Assembly (NCBI RefSeq): GCF_000585375.1
Contig: NZ_KK073874.1
Location: 1,798,001 to 1,862,000 of the forward strand
Length of the DNA stretch: 64,000 bases
Origin: Cryptosporangium arvum DSM 44712
Lineage (GTDB): Bacteria; Actinomycetota; Actinomycetes; Mycobacteriales; Cryptosporangiaceae
Direction: 5' to 3'
Part shown: one piece after another, positions 7,739 to 15,809 of the stretch
Layout of the letters: every line of letters starts with the position of its first letter
Numbering within the stretch: the stretch's first letter is position 1
Position numbers and translations under genes: made by a program
Notes under the pieces: model-generated
Seen by the model: the letters and a program-made list of their open reading frames with translations, nothing else
What the model was told of the DNA's origin: nothing
Databases searched by the model: none

Positions 7739-8635
7739 CTACATCTGAGGGTTGAACCGGGAGAACTCCGCCTCGCTCCAGCGCAGCCCGGCGGCGTTGT
7801 CGACCCGCACCACCCGGTCGACGGTGAAGTCGACGAGACGTTGCGCTCCGGGGACGCCTGCGGCGTGGGCCCGGTCCCAGTCGACGACCGCCGAGCCGGT
7901 GAGATGGAGCAGCGTGCCGGTGGTCCAGTCGGGCAGCAGGAGGCCGGCGCGCGGGTTGACCTCCAGGTTGCCGAACGTGTTGAACATCGAGTTGCCGGCG
8001 TAGTCGGGCCAGCGCAACCGTGTCGGACCCGACGCCAGGAGGAAGCCGGGATTGCCGCCGCGGTGCGAGGCGTCGGTGTTGCCGTCGAGGTCCGCGGTCG
8101 TGATGAAGAACGTGTCGGCCGTAGCGATGAAGTCCAGGTCCGCGGGGGTGAGCTCGGTACCGCGCCACGCGACGCCCGGCGCGCCCGGCGTGCGCGTCGG
8201 CACCCGGGCCTGGATGTACTTCGGGCAGTTGCCGTACACCTGCGCGAGCTCGACCCGCAGACCGGCGGGGGTGGGGTGGGCGGTGCCGTTCATCCGGACC
8301 CGGCGGCGCGTGTCGGGTTCGATCACGATCATGCCGACCGGGACCGGCTCGGTCAGGGCCTCGCGCAACGGGTCGCCGGGGCCGGGCGTCGCGGCGATCG
8401 TGAGCGTGGACGGTCCGTCGACGTCGAGGAAACCGGGCGGGCCGGTGAGCAGGGTCGCCCACGGGTCGCCGTCGCGGTCGGTCGCGCCGAGTACGAGCAT
8501 CGGCTGCTCGGCCAGGAACATGCGTGCCCCGCGGGGGATCGCGGGGCGTTCGAGCATCGGGGCCAGGCGGGCGGCCTCGTGCAGCACGCCCGCGCGCTTC
8601 TGCGCGCTCAACTCGCCGCGGTGAAATGTCGTCAT
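7739..8635 (-). CDS. Pyridoxamine 5'-phosphate oxidase-like flavin/heme-binding protein
   Basis: A 298-residue protein of the split-barrel PPOX superfamily. Two PPOX-like repeats are visible. The first is around AEQPMLVLGATDRDGDPWATLL (residues 41-63). The second, around LDFIATADTFFITTADLDGNTDASHRG, carries the usual FMN-contact pattern. A YGNCPKYIQ signature lies between them. Members bind FMN, F420 or heme and act as oxidoreductases or detoxifiers; the substrate is unknown. The ATG has a GAGGAG ribosome site. A CGNR-type regulator is divergently transcribed from a 96-bp spacer containing a TAACCGGTTA palindrome, so that regulator probably controls it. Confidence 0.8.
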   Translation of the reverse strand: MTTFHRGELSAQKRAGVLHEAARLAPMLERPAIPRGARMFLAEQPMLVLGATDRDGDPWATLLTGPPGFLDVDGPSTLTIAATPGPGDPLREALTEPVPVGMIVIEPDTRRRVRMNGTAHPTPAGLRVELAQVYGNCPKYIQARVPTRTPGAPGVAWRGTELTPADLDFIATADTFFITTADLDGNTDASHRGGNPGFLLASGPTRLRWPDYAGNSMFNTFGNLEVNPRAGLLLPDWTTGTLLHLTGSAVVDWDRAHAAGVPGAQRLVDFTVDRVVRVDNAAGLRWSEAEFSRFNPQM

Positions 8636-8710
8636 CGCCCGCTCCTCGCTCTAACCGGTGATGACAACTTTAGGAGTTAGTCGAGCGATCGGCAACCGAT
8701 GAAAATCAGT

Positions 8711-8720
8711 TAACCGGTTA
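8711..8720. promoter_or_regulatory. Candidate operator between PPOX and CGNR genes
   Basis: TAACCGGTTA is a perfect 10-bp palindrome 11 bp before the CGNR start. A second half-like copy, CTAACCGGTG, lies at 8651-8660 near the PPOX start. Two related sites flanking a divergent promoter suggest a shared repressor. Confidence 0.5.
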
Positions 8721-8731
8721 GGATCGACGTC

Positions 8732-9247
8732 ATGGACCCCCGGCCGCTGCTCGGCGAACCCCTTCCGCTGGACCTGGTGAACACGCGGTGGACCGACGAC
8801 CGGGGCGCCCACGACCTGCTGGAGCTCCCCGGCGGGCTGGCGATCTGGCTGTCCTCGGCCGGTCTGGCCGACACCGTGCCGGAGTCGCCGGAGACCCTCG
8901 ACGCGCTGCGGGCGACCCGTGACGCGCTGGCGCGGGGAGACGCCGACCGGCTCAACGAGACCCTGCGCCACGGCCGGATCGGGCGCAGGCTCGGCCCGGA
9001 CGGGCCGGAGAACGTGGTCGAGACCGACACGCCGGGCTGGCTCGCCGCCTGGCTGGCGGCCGAGCACTACCTGCGGCTGCTGGAACAGGACCCGTCCCGG
9101 ATCCGCGACTGCGCCAACCCCGGGTGCACGCTGCGGTTCTACGACGTGTCCAAGGCCGGTGCGCGCCGCTGGTGCTCGATGGCGGCCTGCGGCAACCGCG
9201 CCAAGGCCAGGAGCCACTACGCCCGGCAGCACCGCCGGGCGCAGTGA
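8732..9247 (+). CDS. CGNR zinc-finger / ABATE-domain regulator
   Basis: A 171-residue protein of the CGNR family, putative stress-responsive transcription factors. The N-terminal ABATE domain (about residues 1-115) contains the family start GEPLPLDLVNTRW. The C-terminal zinc ribbon has cysteines at 127, 132, 148 and 153, ending in the signature MAACGNRAKAR. The zinc finger probably binds DNA. It is divergent from the PPOX-like gene and sits beside the TAACCGGTTA palindrome. The stop lies five bases from the convergent RidA stop. Confidence 0.88.
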   Translation: MDPRPLLGEPLPLDLVNTRWTDDRGAHDLLELPGGLAIWLSSAGLADTVPESPETLDALRATRDALARGDADRLNETLRHGRIGRRLGPDGPENVVETDTPGWLAAWLAAEHYLRLLEQDPSRIRDCANPGCTLRFYDVSKAGARRWCSMAACGNRAKARSHYARQHRRAQ

Positions 9248-9251
9248 CCGG

Positions 9252-9644
9252 TCAGGAGACCGCGGTGCCCTCGAGTTCGACCAGCAGCGACGGGATCGCC
9301 AGCCGCGTCACGCCGAGCATCGTCGTGGTCGTCGCGGTGCCCAGCCGGGCCGGAATCATCCCGTAGTGCGCGAAGAGCAGGTCGACGTCGGTCGTGTACA
9401 CGTTCAGCCGGACCAGGTTCGCGAACGTCATGCCGGCCCGGTCGAGTACGGCGGCCAGGTTGTCGAGGCTGAGCGCCAGCTGGGCCGCCATGTCGTCGTC
9501 GTGTTGCGGCTTGCCGTCGGCGCTCGTCGCGGTCTGCCCGGAGACGTAGAGCGTGCGGGTGTGCCCGGAGACGAGTTCACCCTGGTGGAAACCCAGCTCC
9601 GCCGACCAGGTCGACGGGTTGATCGCGGTGCGTTGGATGTTCAT
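9252..9644 (-). CDS. RidA (YjgF/YER057c/UK114) family enamine/imine deaminase
   Basis: A 130-residue protein of the RidA superfamily, which hydrolyses reactive enamine/imine intermediates from amino acid metabolism. Recognisable elements are LYVSGQTATSADGKPQHDDD, the LDNLAAVLDRAGMTFANLVRLNVYTTDVD helix-strand unit, and a C-terminal SLLVELEGTAV. The catalytic Arg of archetypal RidA, usually in an RxxVEI context near the C-terminus, is not in its usual place, so this may be an Rid subgroup with a different role. The ATG at 9644 is chosen because the family starts here. A WYL regulator is divergent, with a perfect operator-like repeat between them. Confidence 0.85.
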   Translation of the reverse strand: MNIQRTAINPSTWSAELGFHQGELVSGHTRTLYVSGQTATSADGKPQHDDDMAAQLALSLDNLAAVLDRAGMTFANLVRLNVYTTDVDLLFAHYGMIPARLGTATTTTMLGVTRLAIPSLLVELEGTAVS

Positions 9645-9665
9645 GAAGCCACGCTCCCAACAAAA

Positions 9666-9684
9666 CACGACACCTTGTGTCGTG
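9666..9684. promoter_or_regulatory. Candidate operator between ridA-like and WYL genes
   Basis: CACGACACCTTGTGTCGTG is a perfect inverted repeat with 8-bp arms and a 3-bp centre. It lies 22 bp before the RidA-family start and 14 bp before the WYL regulator start. This is the position expected for a site controlling both genes. Confidence 0.6.
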
Positions 9685-9697
9685 ATTCGATGGCGAC

Positions 9698-10696
9698 GTG
9701 CGTGCCGATCGGTTGGTCTCGTTGGTGCTCCTGCTGCGCCGGCACGGCCGGTTGACCGCCGAGACACTGGCCCGCGAGCTGGAGGTGTCCACGCGCACCG
9801 TGCTGCGTGACATCGAGGCGCTGTCCGCGGCCGGGGTGCCGGTCTACGCCGAGCGCGGGCGGCGCGGCGGGTTCGCGCTGCTGCCCGGCTTCCGTACCGA
9901 GCTCACCGGCTTGAACGACGACGAGGCGCTCGCGCTGCTGGTCTCCGGGGCGCGGCCGGGCGCGCGGGCGTTCGGCCTCGGCTCGGCGCTCGCGTCGGCC
10001 ATGCGCAAGGTGGTCGACGCGCTGCCCGAGCACCAGCGGGGCGTCCAGCGGCTGCTGCTCGACCCGGAGATCGACCTGTTGTCGCGCCGGGCGGCGCCCG
10101 AGGAGATTCCGGGCCCGGTCCTCGCCGAGGTGCGTTCCGCGGTGCTCACCGGGCACAAACTGCGTATCCGCTACGCCGCTCGCGGCGCTGCCCCGCAGTG
10201 GCGCACCGTCGACCCGATCGGTCTGGTCACCGTGCGTTCCCAGGGTTACCTCCTGGCCACGAGGGACGGCGCCGACCGCACCTATCGCCTGTCCCGGATC
10301 GACGCCGCCGAAGAGCTCCCCGAGGTCGCGGAGCGGCCGGATCACGTCGATCTGGACGCGGTGTGGCGGGAGCGCAGCGCGCGCTTCCGGGCCGGCGGTG
10401 ACGTCGTCACGGTGCGGCTGCGGATCGACCCGGCCCGCCGCGAGGAACTGGCCGGAACGGCACTGACCGTCGACGACGAACGAACCGAGGACGGCGGCTG
10501 GGTGCGGCTGGAAGCCACGTTCCAGGATTCGCGGCACGCCGAATGGGCACTCTGGCAGCTCTCCACCCGGGCGGAAGTACTCGCCCCGCAGCGGCTCCGC
10601 GCGGTTCTTCACGATCGGGCCGCTGCACTCTTGCATTTCTACGGTAGCGTAGGTTACGGAAGCGTAACCAGAAGCAGCAGGGAGTTGCCGGAATGA
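9698..10696 (+). CDS. HTH/WYL-domain transcriptional regulator
   Basis: A 332-residue regulator of the YafY/DeoR-like group. The N-terminal HTH_11 domain (about residues 3-60) reads LVSLVLLLRRHGRLTAETLARELEVSTRTVLRDIEAL and is followed by a wing. A WYL ligand-binding domain follows at about residues 140-220, with DPIGLVTVRSQGYLLA and YRLSRID. A C-terminal extension domain follows. It starts at a GTG. The operator-like repeat 14 bp upstream suggests control of itself and of the divergent RidA gene. Its stop overlaps the desaturase start by four bases (ATGA). Its last 20 codons overlie repeated promoter-like sequence. Confidence 0.88.
   Translation: MRADRLVSLVLLLRRHGRLTAETLARELEVSTRTVLRDIEALSAAGVPVYAERGRRGGFALLPGFRTELTGLNDDEALALLVSGARPGARAFGLGSALASAMRKVVDALPEHQRGVQRLLLDPEIDLLSRRAAPEEIPGPVLAEVRSAVLTGHKLRIRYAARGAAPQWRTVDPIGLVTVRSQGYLLATRDGADRTYRLSRIDAAEELPEVAERPDHVDLDAVWRERSARFRAGGDVVTVRLRIDPARREELAGTALTVDDERTEDGGWVRLEATFQDSRHAEWALWQLSTRAEVLAPQRLRAVLHDRAAALLHFYGSVGYGSVTRSSRELPE
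10640..10669. promoter_or_regulatory. Tandem TACGGNAGCGTA repeats upstream of the desaturase
   Basis: TACGGTAGCGTA (10640-10651) and TACGGAAGCGTA (10655-10666) are direct repeats 15 bp apart. The second lies inside a perfect inverted repeat, GGTTACGGAAGCGTAACC (10652-10669). They lie in the 3' end of the WYL gene, 24 bp before the desaturase start, so they probably form a separate regulated promoter for fatty acid desaturation. Confidence 0.6.
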
Positions 10697-11637
10697 CCGA
10701 TCAGCTGACGACAGCCGGCCTGCTCCTCGAACTCGAGCCGGTCGTCGAGACCAACCTGAACCGCCACCTGGCCACGGCCAAGGAATGGTTCCCGCACGAG
10801 TACGTCCCGTGGAGCCAGGGCACCGACTTCGACGGCGTCCTCGGAGGTACGGCCTGGTCCGAGGAGCAGTCCACGCTCAGCGACGTCGCCCGCACGTCGC
10901 TCATCGTGAACCTGCTCACCGAGGACAACCTGCCCAGCTACCACCACGAGATCGCGCAGATGTTCGGCCGCGACGGCGCGTGGGGCACCTGGGTGCACCG
11001 GTGGACCGCCGAGGAGGGCCGGCACGGCATCGCGATCCGCGACTACCTGCTCGCGACCCGCGCCGTCGACCCGATCGCGCTGGAGCGCGCCCGGATGGTG
11101 CACATGGGCACCGGCTTCGAAAACGCCTATCTGGACGACACGGTGCTGCACGGCATCGCGTACGTGTCCTTCCAGGAGCTCGCCACCCGGGTCTCGCACC
11201 GCAACACCGGCAAGATCAGTGGGGACCCGATCTGCGATCAGCTGCTGGCCAAGGTCGCCGCGGACGAGAACCTGCACATGATCTTCTACCGCAACCTGCT
11301 CGGCGCCGCGTTCGAGCTGGCGCCCGACGCGGCGATGCGAGCGGTGACCGACGTGGTCAAGACGTTCCAGATGCCCGGTCACAGCATCGAGAACTTCGGC
11401 CGCAAGTCGGTCCAGATCGCGATGGCGGGCATCTACGACCTACGGATCCACCACGACGAGGTGGTCATCCCGGTGCTGCGTAACCTCAAGGCGCTGGAGA
11501 CCACGGGCCTGTCCGACGACGGCGAGAAGGCCCGCGACGAGCTGGTGGAGTTCCTCGCCGAGCTCGACCGCCAGGCGACCCGGTTCAGCGAGCGCCGCGA
11601 CAAGATCGCCGCCAGGAAGGCCGCCCGCTCAGCCTGA
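10693..11637 (+). CDS. Acyl-ACP desaturase (ferritin-like diiron enzyme)
   Basis: A 314-residue desaturase of the stearoyl-ACP desaturase family. It introduces a double bond into ACP- or CoA-bound fatty acids using O2 and reduced ferredoxin. The diiron ligands are visible as Glu77 (TEDNLPSYH), the EEGRH motif at 107-111, Glu162 and the DENLH motif at 191-195. Actinobacterial DesA1/DesA2-type proteins have this length. The ATG overlaps the preceding WYL gene by four bases, and tandem repeats upstream suggest its own promoter. FprA, encoded 8 kb away, could supply electrons through ferredoxin. Its last nine bases overlap the end of the convergent amidohydrolase gene. Confidence 0.9.
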   Translation: MTDQLTTAGLLLELEPVVETNLNRHLATAKEWFPHEYVPWSQGTDFDGVLGGTAWSEEQSTLSDVARTSLIVNLLTEDNLPSYHHEIAQMFGRDGAWGTWVHRWTAEEGRHGIAIRDYLLATRAVDPIALERARMVHMGTGFENAYLDDTVLHGIAYVSFQELATRVSHRNTGKISGDPICDQLLAKVAADENLHMIFYRNLLGAAFELAPDAAMRAVTDVVKTFQMPGHSIENFGRKSVQIAMAGIYDLRIHHDEVVIPVLRNLKALETTGLSDDGEKARDELVEFLAELDRQATRFSERRDKIAARKAARSA

Positions 11638-13086
11638 GGCCCGCACCGCCCGGCCGGGGAACGCGTCCCGGAGCAACTGCCCGTCGGCCACGACCGGCTC
11701 CCCGTTCACGAGCACGTGGACGAAGCCGGTCGAGGGCCGCACGGAGTGCTGGTACGTCGCTGCGTCGGTGACCAGCTCCGGGTCGAAGACCACCACGTCG
11801 GCGTCGCAGCCGACCTGGAGCCGGCCCTTGCGGCGCATCGCCGGCGCGGCGTTCTCCAGCACCCGGGCCGGCAGCACCGTGCACTTCGCGAGCACGTCGG
11901 TGAGCGGCAACGTGTCCCGCGCGATGCGCAACGTGCGGCCGTACGTCCCGGCGCTGCGCGGGTGGGTCCGCGCGAACGCCGGCGGCGGCCACTGCATCGG
12001 GTCGTACGGGTGGCCGTCCTCGATCACGAACGGAACCGCGTCGGACGCGACGACCGCGTGCGGGAGCGCGGTGAACCGCGCGAGCCGGTCGGCCGACTTC
12101 ACCTCGTCGAACATCCGGATGAACGCCAGCCCCGACGGGTCGGAAGCGCGCAGCTCGAGCAGCCGCTCCACCGAGGCCACGGTCTCGCCGGTGCGGGCGT
12201 AGACGACGTCCTGGGGCGTGCCGGTCGCACCGAGGACGTGCAGCCGATCGGGGTGGAAGTAGTCGGCGCCGATCGAACTCATGCCGGTGCCGTACGGGTA
12301 CACCTCACTCGTGACGTTCGCGCCCTCGGCCCGGACGGTCTCGACCAACGCCTGCACCCGGTCGAGGTGGCGCGTCGACGTGGAGTTGATGTGGCAGTAG
12401 TGCATGTGGGCGCCGGTCTCGCCGGCGACCCGGGTGATCTCCTCCGCGCCGTCGACGGCGACGTCCGGGTCCTGCTCGACGAGCGGCCGCGCGTGCGTGA
12501 ACGTGGGCACTCCGGCCGCGGCGGCGAGCCTCGCGATCTCGAGGTATTCGCGGGGGTCCGTCGCGGCCGCGTAGCCCAGCAGGATGCCGATGCCGAGCGC
12601 GCCGTCGGCGAGTTCCTTCTCCAGCAGACCGAGGATCGTCGGCAGCGCGGCCGGACCGCGCCAGGCCGACGACCCGAGGTCCTCGAGCGGCCCCGTCGAA
12701 CCCTCGCCGAGGGGTGAGCCGCCGGCCACGTGCATACGGATCCGCGCCCACGACGCCGAGAAGCCGTAGTTGATCGGGCGCCCCTCGGCCGCGGCCCGCG
12801 CGTAGGCCGCCGACACCGGCGCCGCACCGGCCTCGAGCTCCAGCGCCGTGGTGACGCCGTCGAGCGCCTGGAGGCGGCACTCGGCGATCGCCTGGCCGTG
12901 GCTGTGCAGGTCGATGAACCCGGGGGACACTACGAGCCCCCGCGCGTCGATCCGCCGCCGGCCGGTGAGCTCCGCCGCGGAGACCGCGACGATCCGATCA
13001 CCGTCGATGCCGACGTCCCGGATCCCGTCGAGGCCGGTCTCGGGATCGACGACACGACCTCTGCTGATCACTAAATCAAAACTCAC
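11629..13086 (-). CDS. D-aminoacylase-type amidohydrolase
   Basis: A 485-residue metal-dependent amidohydrolase of the N-acyl-D-amino-acid deacylase group. The N-terminal beta-sandwich leads to the metal-binding DLHSHG motif at 59-64. Further landmarks are YCHINSTS in the barrel, a late KGRLQVGCDADVVVFDPE segment and VHVLVNGEPVVADG. Length matches the roughly 480-490 residues of D-aminoacylases. The likely reaction is removal of N-acyl groups from D-amino acids or related amides. The substrate is uncertain, because this family also contains dihydropyrimidinase-like enzymes. A downstream Lrp gene shares the strand and lies 24 bp upstream of its start, so the two may be co-transcribed. Confidence 0.82.
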   Translation of the reverse strand: MSFDLVISRGRVVDPETGLDGIRDVGIDGDRIVAVSAAELTGRRRIDARGLVVSPGFIDLHSHGQAIAECRLQALDGVTTALELEAGAAPVSAAYARAAAEGRPINYGFSASWARIRMHVAGGSPLGEGSTGPLEDLGSSAWRGPAALPTILGLLEKELADGALGIGILLGYAAATDPREYLEIARLAAAAGVPTFTHARPLVEQDPDVAVDGAEEITRVAGETGAHMHYCHINSTSTRHLDRVQALVETVRAEGANVTSEVYPYGTGMSSIGADYFHPDRLHVLGATGTPQDVVYARTGETVASVERLLELRASDPSGLAFIRMFDEVKSADRLARFTALPHAVVASDAVPFVIEDGHPYDPMQWPPPAFARTHPRSAGTYGRTLRIARDTLPLTDVLAKCTVLPARVLENAAPAMRRKGRLQVGCDADVVVFDPELVTDAATYQHSVRPSTGFVHVLVNGEPVVADGQLLRDAFPGRAVRASG

Positions 13087-13110
13087 ACCGTGGACCGTAT
13101 CGGTCAGCCT

Positions 13111-13611
13111 CTAGGGGGCCGGGGTCGAGCGACCCCAGCCCGCGTGGCGGGTGGCGTCGCTCAGCAGGGGCAGGACGCGGTAGGGGATCGGCGTCGAGAC
13201 CGTGAACGTCGACGTCGTCTTGCGCACCCCCGCCAGCCGCACGATCGCCGCGGTGAGCCGCTGCAACTCCTCGAGCGAGGCGATCGCGACGTGGACCAGC
13301 AGGTCCTCGCGCCCGGCCTGGATCCGGACCTCGAGCACTTCGGGCAGTTCCCGGAGCCCGTCGATGATCGTCGGCATCTCCCGCTGATCGATCTCCAGGC
13401 TCACCAGGGCCTGCACCGGCAGCCCGATGACCGACAGGTTGATGATCGGCTGGAAGCCGACCAGGATCCCTTCCTCCTCCAGGCGGCGGAGGCGGTGCTG
13501 CACGGTCGTCCGGCTCACGCCCAGCCCGGCCGCGAGCTCGGCCACCCCGGCGCGGGCGTTCGTCATCAGCCGCGACAGCAGCTCGACGTCGAGGCGGTCG
13601 ATCGTTGCCAT
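13111..13611 (-). CDS. Lrp/AsnC-family transcriptional regulator
   Basis: A 166-residue regulator. The N-terminal helix-turn-helix (about residues 5-62) reads LDVELLSRLMTNARAGVAELAAGLGVSRTTVQHRLRRLEEEGIL. The RAM ligand-binding domain follows, with VQALVSLEIDQREMP and a VRIQAGREDLLVHVAIASLEEL segment. Lrp/AsnC proteins usually sense amino acids. It is divergent from the E1alpha-E1beta-leucine dehydrogenase operon, the classic arrangement for a branched-chain keto acid dehydrogenase regulator (BkdR type). Control of that operon is inferred from position. Confidence 0.9.
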   Translation of the reverse strand: MATIDRLDVELLSRLMTNARAGVAELAAGLGVSRTTVQHRLRRLEEEGILVGFQPIINLSVIGLPVQALVSLEIDQREMPTIIDGLRELPEVLEVRIQAGREDLLVHVAIASLEELQRLTAAIVRLAGVRKTTSTFTVSTPIPYRVLPLLSDATRHAGWGRSTPAP

Positions 13612-13649
13612 TCCGCCAACCTCCGGATCGCCCGCTGCGCGCTTATCAC

Positions 13650-13660
13650 GTCACTGTGAC
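13650..13660. promoter_or_regulatory. Short inverted repeat in the lrp/E1alpha spacer
   Basis: GTCACTGTGAC is a perfect 5-1-5 inverted repeat 38 bp before the lrp start. CGATATCG (13683-13690) is a second small palindrome in the same 204-bp spacer. Either could be part of an Lrp-binding region; Lrp sites are degenerate and usually multiple. Confidence 0.35.
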
Positions 13661-13751
13661 TAGTTGTCTGCCGATCAGTTGACGATATCGCTGAGCATAT
13701 CGAGACTTTGCGTGTCGCGTCGCCAGCATTCCCGGCCGAATGCCCTTCGTT

Positions 13752-13782
13752 CTGCTCATGCGGAGATCCCGCCTCTGAGCAG
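13752..13782 (+). promoter_or_regulatory. Leader hairpin before the keto acid dehydrogenase operon
   Basis: CTGCTCA (13752-13758) pairs perfectly with TGAGCAG (13776-13782), and GCGG/CCGC pair inside. It lies in the 5' leader, 33 bases before the E1alpha start. No run of T follows, so it is not a standard terminator. A 12-codon ORF (13740-13778) runs into the hairpin. Confidence 0.4.
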
Positions 13783-13815
13783 GGCGTTCGGGCCCGCACC
13801 ACCAGGGAGCACACG

Positions 13816-14838
13816 ATGATCCAACTCCTCACCCCCGACGGCGTCCTCGACCGGAGCCACGAGCTCGACGTCGATCTCGCCCGGACCCTCTACCGAGACA
13901 TGGCCCGGGCTCGCCGCCTCGACCAGGAAGCGCTCGCGCTCCAGCGGCAGGGCGAACTCGCGCTGTGGCTGCAGTCGTGGGGACAGGAGGCGGCCCAGGT
14001 CGGTTCGATGCGCGCGCTCGCCGACGAGGACTGGGTCTTCCCCTCCTACCGCGAACACGCGGCCGCCCTGGTCCGGGGCATCACCCCGACCGAGCTGCTG
14101 ACCCAGTGGCGCGGCTCCACCCACGCGGGCTGGGATCCCGCCGCCTACCGGTTCCACTTCTACTCGCTCGTCCTCGGCACGCAGACGCTGCACGCCACCG
14201 GCTACGCGATGGGCACGAAGCTCGACGGCCGCAGCCAGGTCGTCGTCACGTACTTCGGCGACGGAGCCGCCAGCCAGGGCGACGTCAACGAGGCGTTCAA
14301 CTGGGCCGCGACCAGGAGCCTCCCGGTCCTGTTCATCTGCCAGAACAACCAGTGGGCGATCTCGACCCCGACCGCGCTGCAGTACGGGGCGCCGCTGCAC
14401 CAGCGCGCGGCCGGCTTCGGCCTGCGCAGCTACCACGTCGACGGCAACGACGTCCTCGCCGTCCACGACGTCACCCGGCGCGCCGCGGCGAGCGTCCGGG
14501 CCGGCGAGGGGCCGGCGCTCATCGAGGCGGCGACGTTCCGGATGGGCGGGCACTCCACGTCCGACGACCCGAAGCGCTACCGCGACCAGGCCGAGGTCGA
14601 CGCCTGGGCGGCGAAGGATCCGCTGATCCGGCTGCGCACGCTGCTGGAACGGTCCGGGGTCCGGCCGGCGTTCTTCGCCGACCTCGACGCCGAGCTGGGG
14701 GCGTTCGCGCTCGAGGTCCGCGCCGCCTGCCACGCGATCGAGGGCGGCGACCTCGAGGAGCTCTTCGGCTACACCTACGCGGAACCCCATCCCACGGCCG
14801 AACACGAACGCGCCGCCTACCTGGAGCGCTCGGCATGA
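13816..14838 (+). CDS. 2-oxo acid dehydrogenase E1 component, alpha subunit
   Basis: A 340-residue thiamine-diphosphate-dependent E1alpha subunit. The TPP-binding motif is the GDGAASQGDVNEAFNWAA segment ending in FICQNN, about residues 151-178. HSTSDDPKRYR is the conserved phosphorylation-loop region. It oxidatively decarboxylates 2-oxo acids and passes the acyl group to a lipoylated E2. Leucine dehydrogenase in the same operon points to branched-chain keto acids rather than pyruvate. The ATG at 13816 follows GGGAG. Its stop overlaps the E1beta start (ATGA). The E2 and E3 genes are not beside it. Confidence 0.93.
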   Translation: MIQLLTPDGVLDRSHELDVDLARTLYRDMARARRLDQEALALQRQGELALWLQSWGQEAAQVGSMRALADEDWVFPSYREHAAALVRGITPTELLTQWRGSTHAGWDPAAYRFHFYSLVLGTQTLHATGYAMGTKLDGRSQVVVTYFGDGAASQGDVNEAFNWAATRSLPVLFICQNNQWAISTPTALQYGAPLHQRAAGFGLRSYHVDGNDVLAVHDVTRRAAASVRAGEGPALIEAATFRMGGHSTSDDPKRYRDQAEVDAWAAKDPLIRLRTLLERSGVRPAFFADLDAELGAFALEVRAACHAIEGGDLEELFGYTYAEPHPTAEHERAAYLERSA

Positions 14839-15800
14839 CCGTGACCACGCTCGGCAAAGCACTCAACGCCGCACTCCACCGCGCGCTGACCGACGACGCC
14901 AAGGTGCTCGTCATGGGCGAGGACGTCGGTGCGCTCGGGGGTGTCTTCCGGGTCACCGACGGCCTGCAGAAGGAGTTCGGGGCCGACCGTGTGCTCGACT
15001 CCCCGCTGGCCGAGTCGGCGATCGTCGGCACCGCGATCGGGCTCGCGCTGAACGGCTACCGGCCGGTCGTCGAGATCCAGTTCGACGGCTTCGTCTATCC
15101 GGCCTTCGACCAGATCGTCTCGCAGCTCGCGAAGATGCGGGCCCGGTCGCGGGGCACGGTGACGCTGCCGGTCGTCGTCCGCATCCCGGTGGGGGGAGGA
15201 ATCGGCGCGGTCGAGCACCACAGCGAGTCCAACGAGGCCTACTTCGCGCACACGGCCGGGCTGCGCGTGGTCTCCTGCTCGCACCCGGCCGACGCGTACC
15301 GCCTGCTGCGCGCCGCGATCCGTTCCGACGACCCGGTGATCTTCTACGAGCCCAAGCGGCGCTACTGGGACCGGGGCGAGGTCGACCTCGACGCCGAGCC
15401 GGCGTCGCTCGATCGGGCCCGCGTCCTGCGGACGGGCACCGACGTGACGCTCGTGGCGCACGGACCCTCGGTCGGGGTCGCGCTCGAGGCGGCTGACGCC
15501 GCGGAGTGCTCCGTCGGGGTGGTGGACCTGCGGACGCTGTCGCCGTTGGACACCACGACGCTGCGCCGCGCGGCCGAGGCGACGGGTCGCCTCGTCGTCG
15601 TGCACGAGGCGTCGACGTTCCTGGGTATCGGCGCGGAGATCGCCGCCGCGGTCACCGAGGCCTGCTTCTACTCGCTGGAGGCGCCGGTGCTGCGGGTCGG
15701 CGCGTACCACCTGCCGTACCCACCGGCGCTCGTCGAAGACCAGTTCCTTCCGGACGTCGATCGTGTCCTCGACGCCATCGACGCATCACTGTCGTTCTGA
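14835..15800 (+). CDS. 2-oxo acid dehydrogenase E1 component, beta subunit
   Basis: A 321-residue E1beta subunit that forms the alpha2beta2 E1 with the preceding product. Family landmarks are VLVMGEDVGALGGVFRVTDGL (about 24-44), DSPLAESAIVGTAIGLALNGYRPVVEIQF and AVEHHSESNEAYFAHTAGLRVV. The catalytic-site histidines are in this last segment. The C-terminal transketolase domain ends with EAPVLRVGAYHLPYPPALVEDQFLP. Normal length for the family. It is translationally coupled to E1alpha and followed after nine bases by leucine dehydrogenase. Confidence 0.94.
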   Translation: MTVTTLGKALNAALHRALTDDAKVLVMGEDVGALGGVFRVTDGLQKEFGADRVLDSPLAESAIVGTAIGLALNGYRPVVEIQFDGFVYPAFDQIVSQLAKMRARSRGTVTLPVVVRIPVGGGIGAVEHHSESNEAYFAHTAGLRVVSCSHPADAYRLLRAAIRSDDPVIFYEPKRRYWDRGEVDLDAEPASLDRARVLRTGTDVTLVAHGPSVGVALEAADAAECSVGVVDLRTLSPLDTTTLRRAAEATGRLVVVHEASTFLGIGAEIAAAVTEACFYSLEAPVLRVGAYHLPYPPALVEDQFLPDVDRVLDAIDASLSF

Positions 15801-15809
15801 GGAGTACCG

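Noticed and set aside
5849-8680. 943-codon plus-strand frame opposite the carbonic anhydrase, chemoreceptor and PPOX genes
   Set aside because: It is antisense to three genes with clear catalytic or domain motifs; long antisense frames are expected at this GC content.
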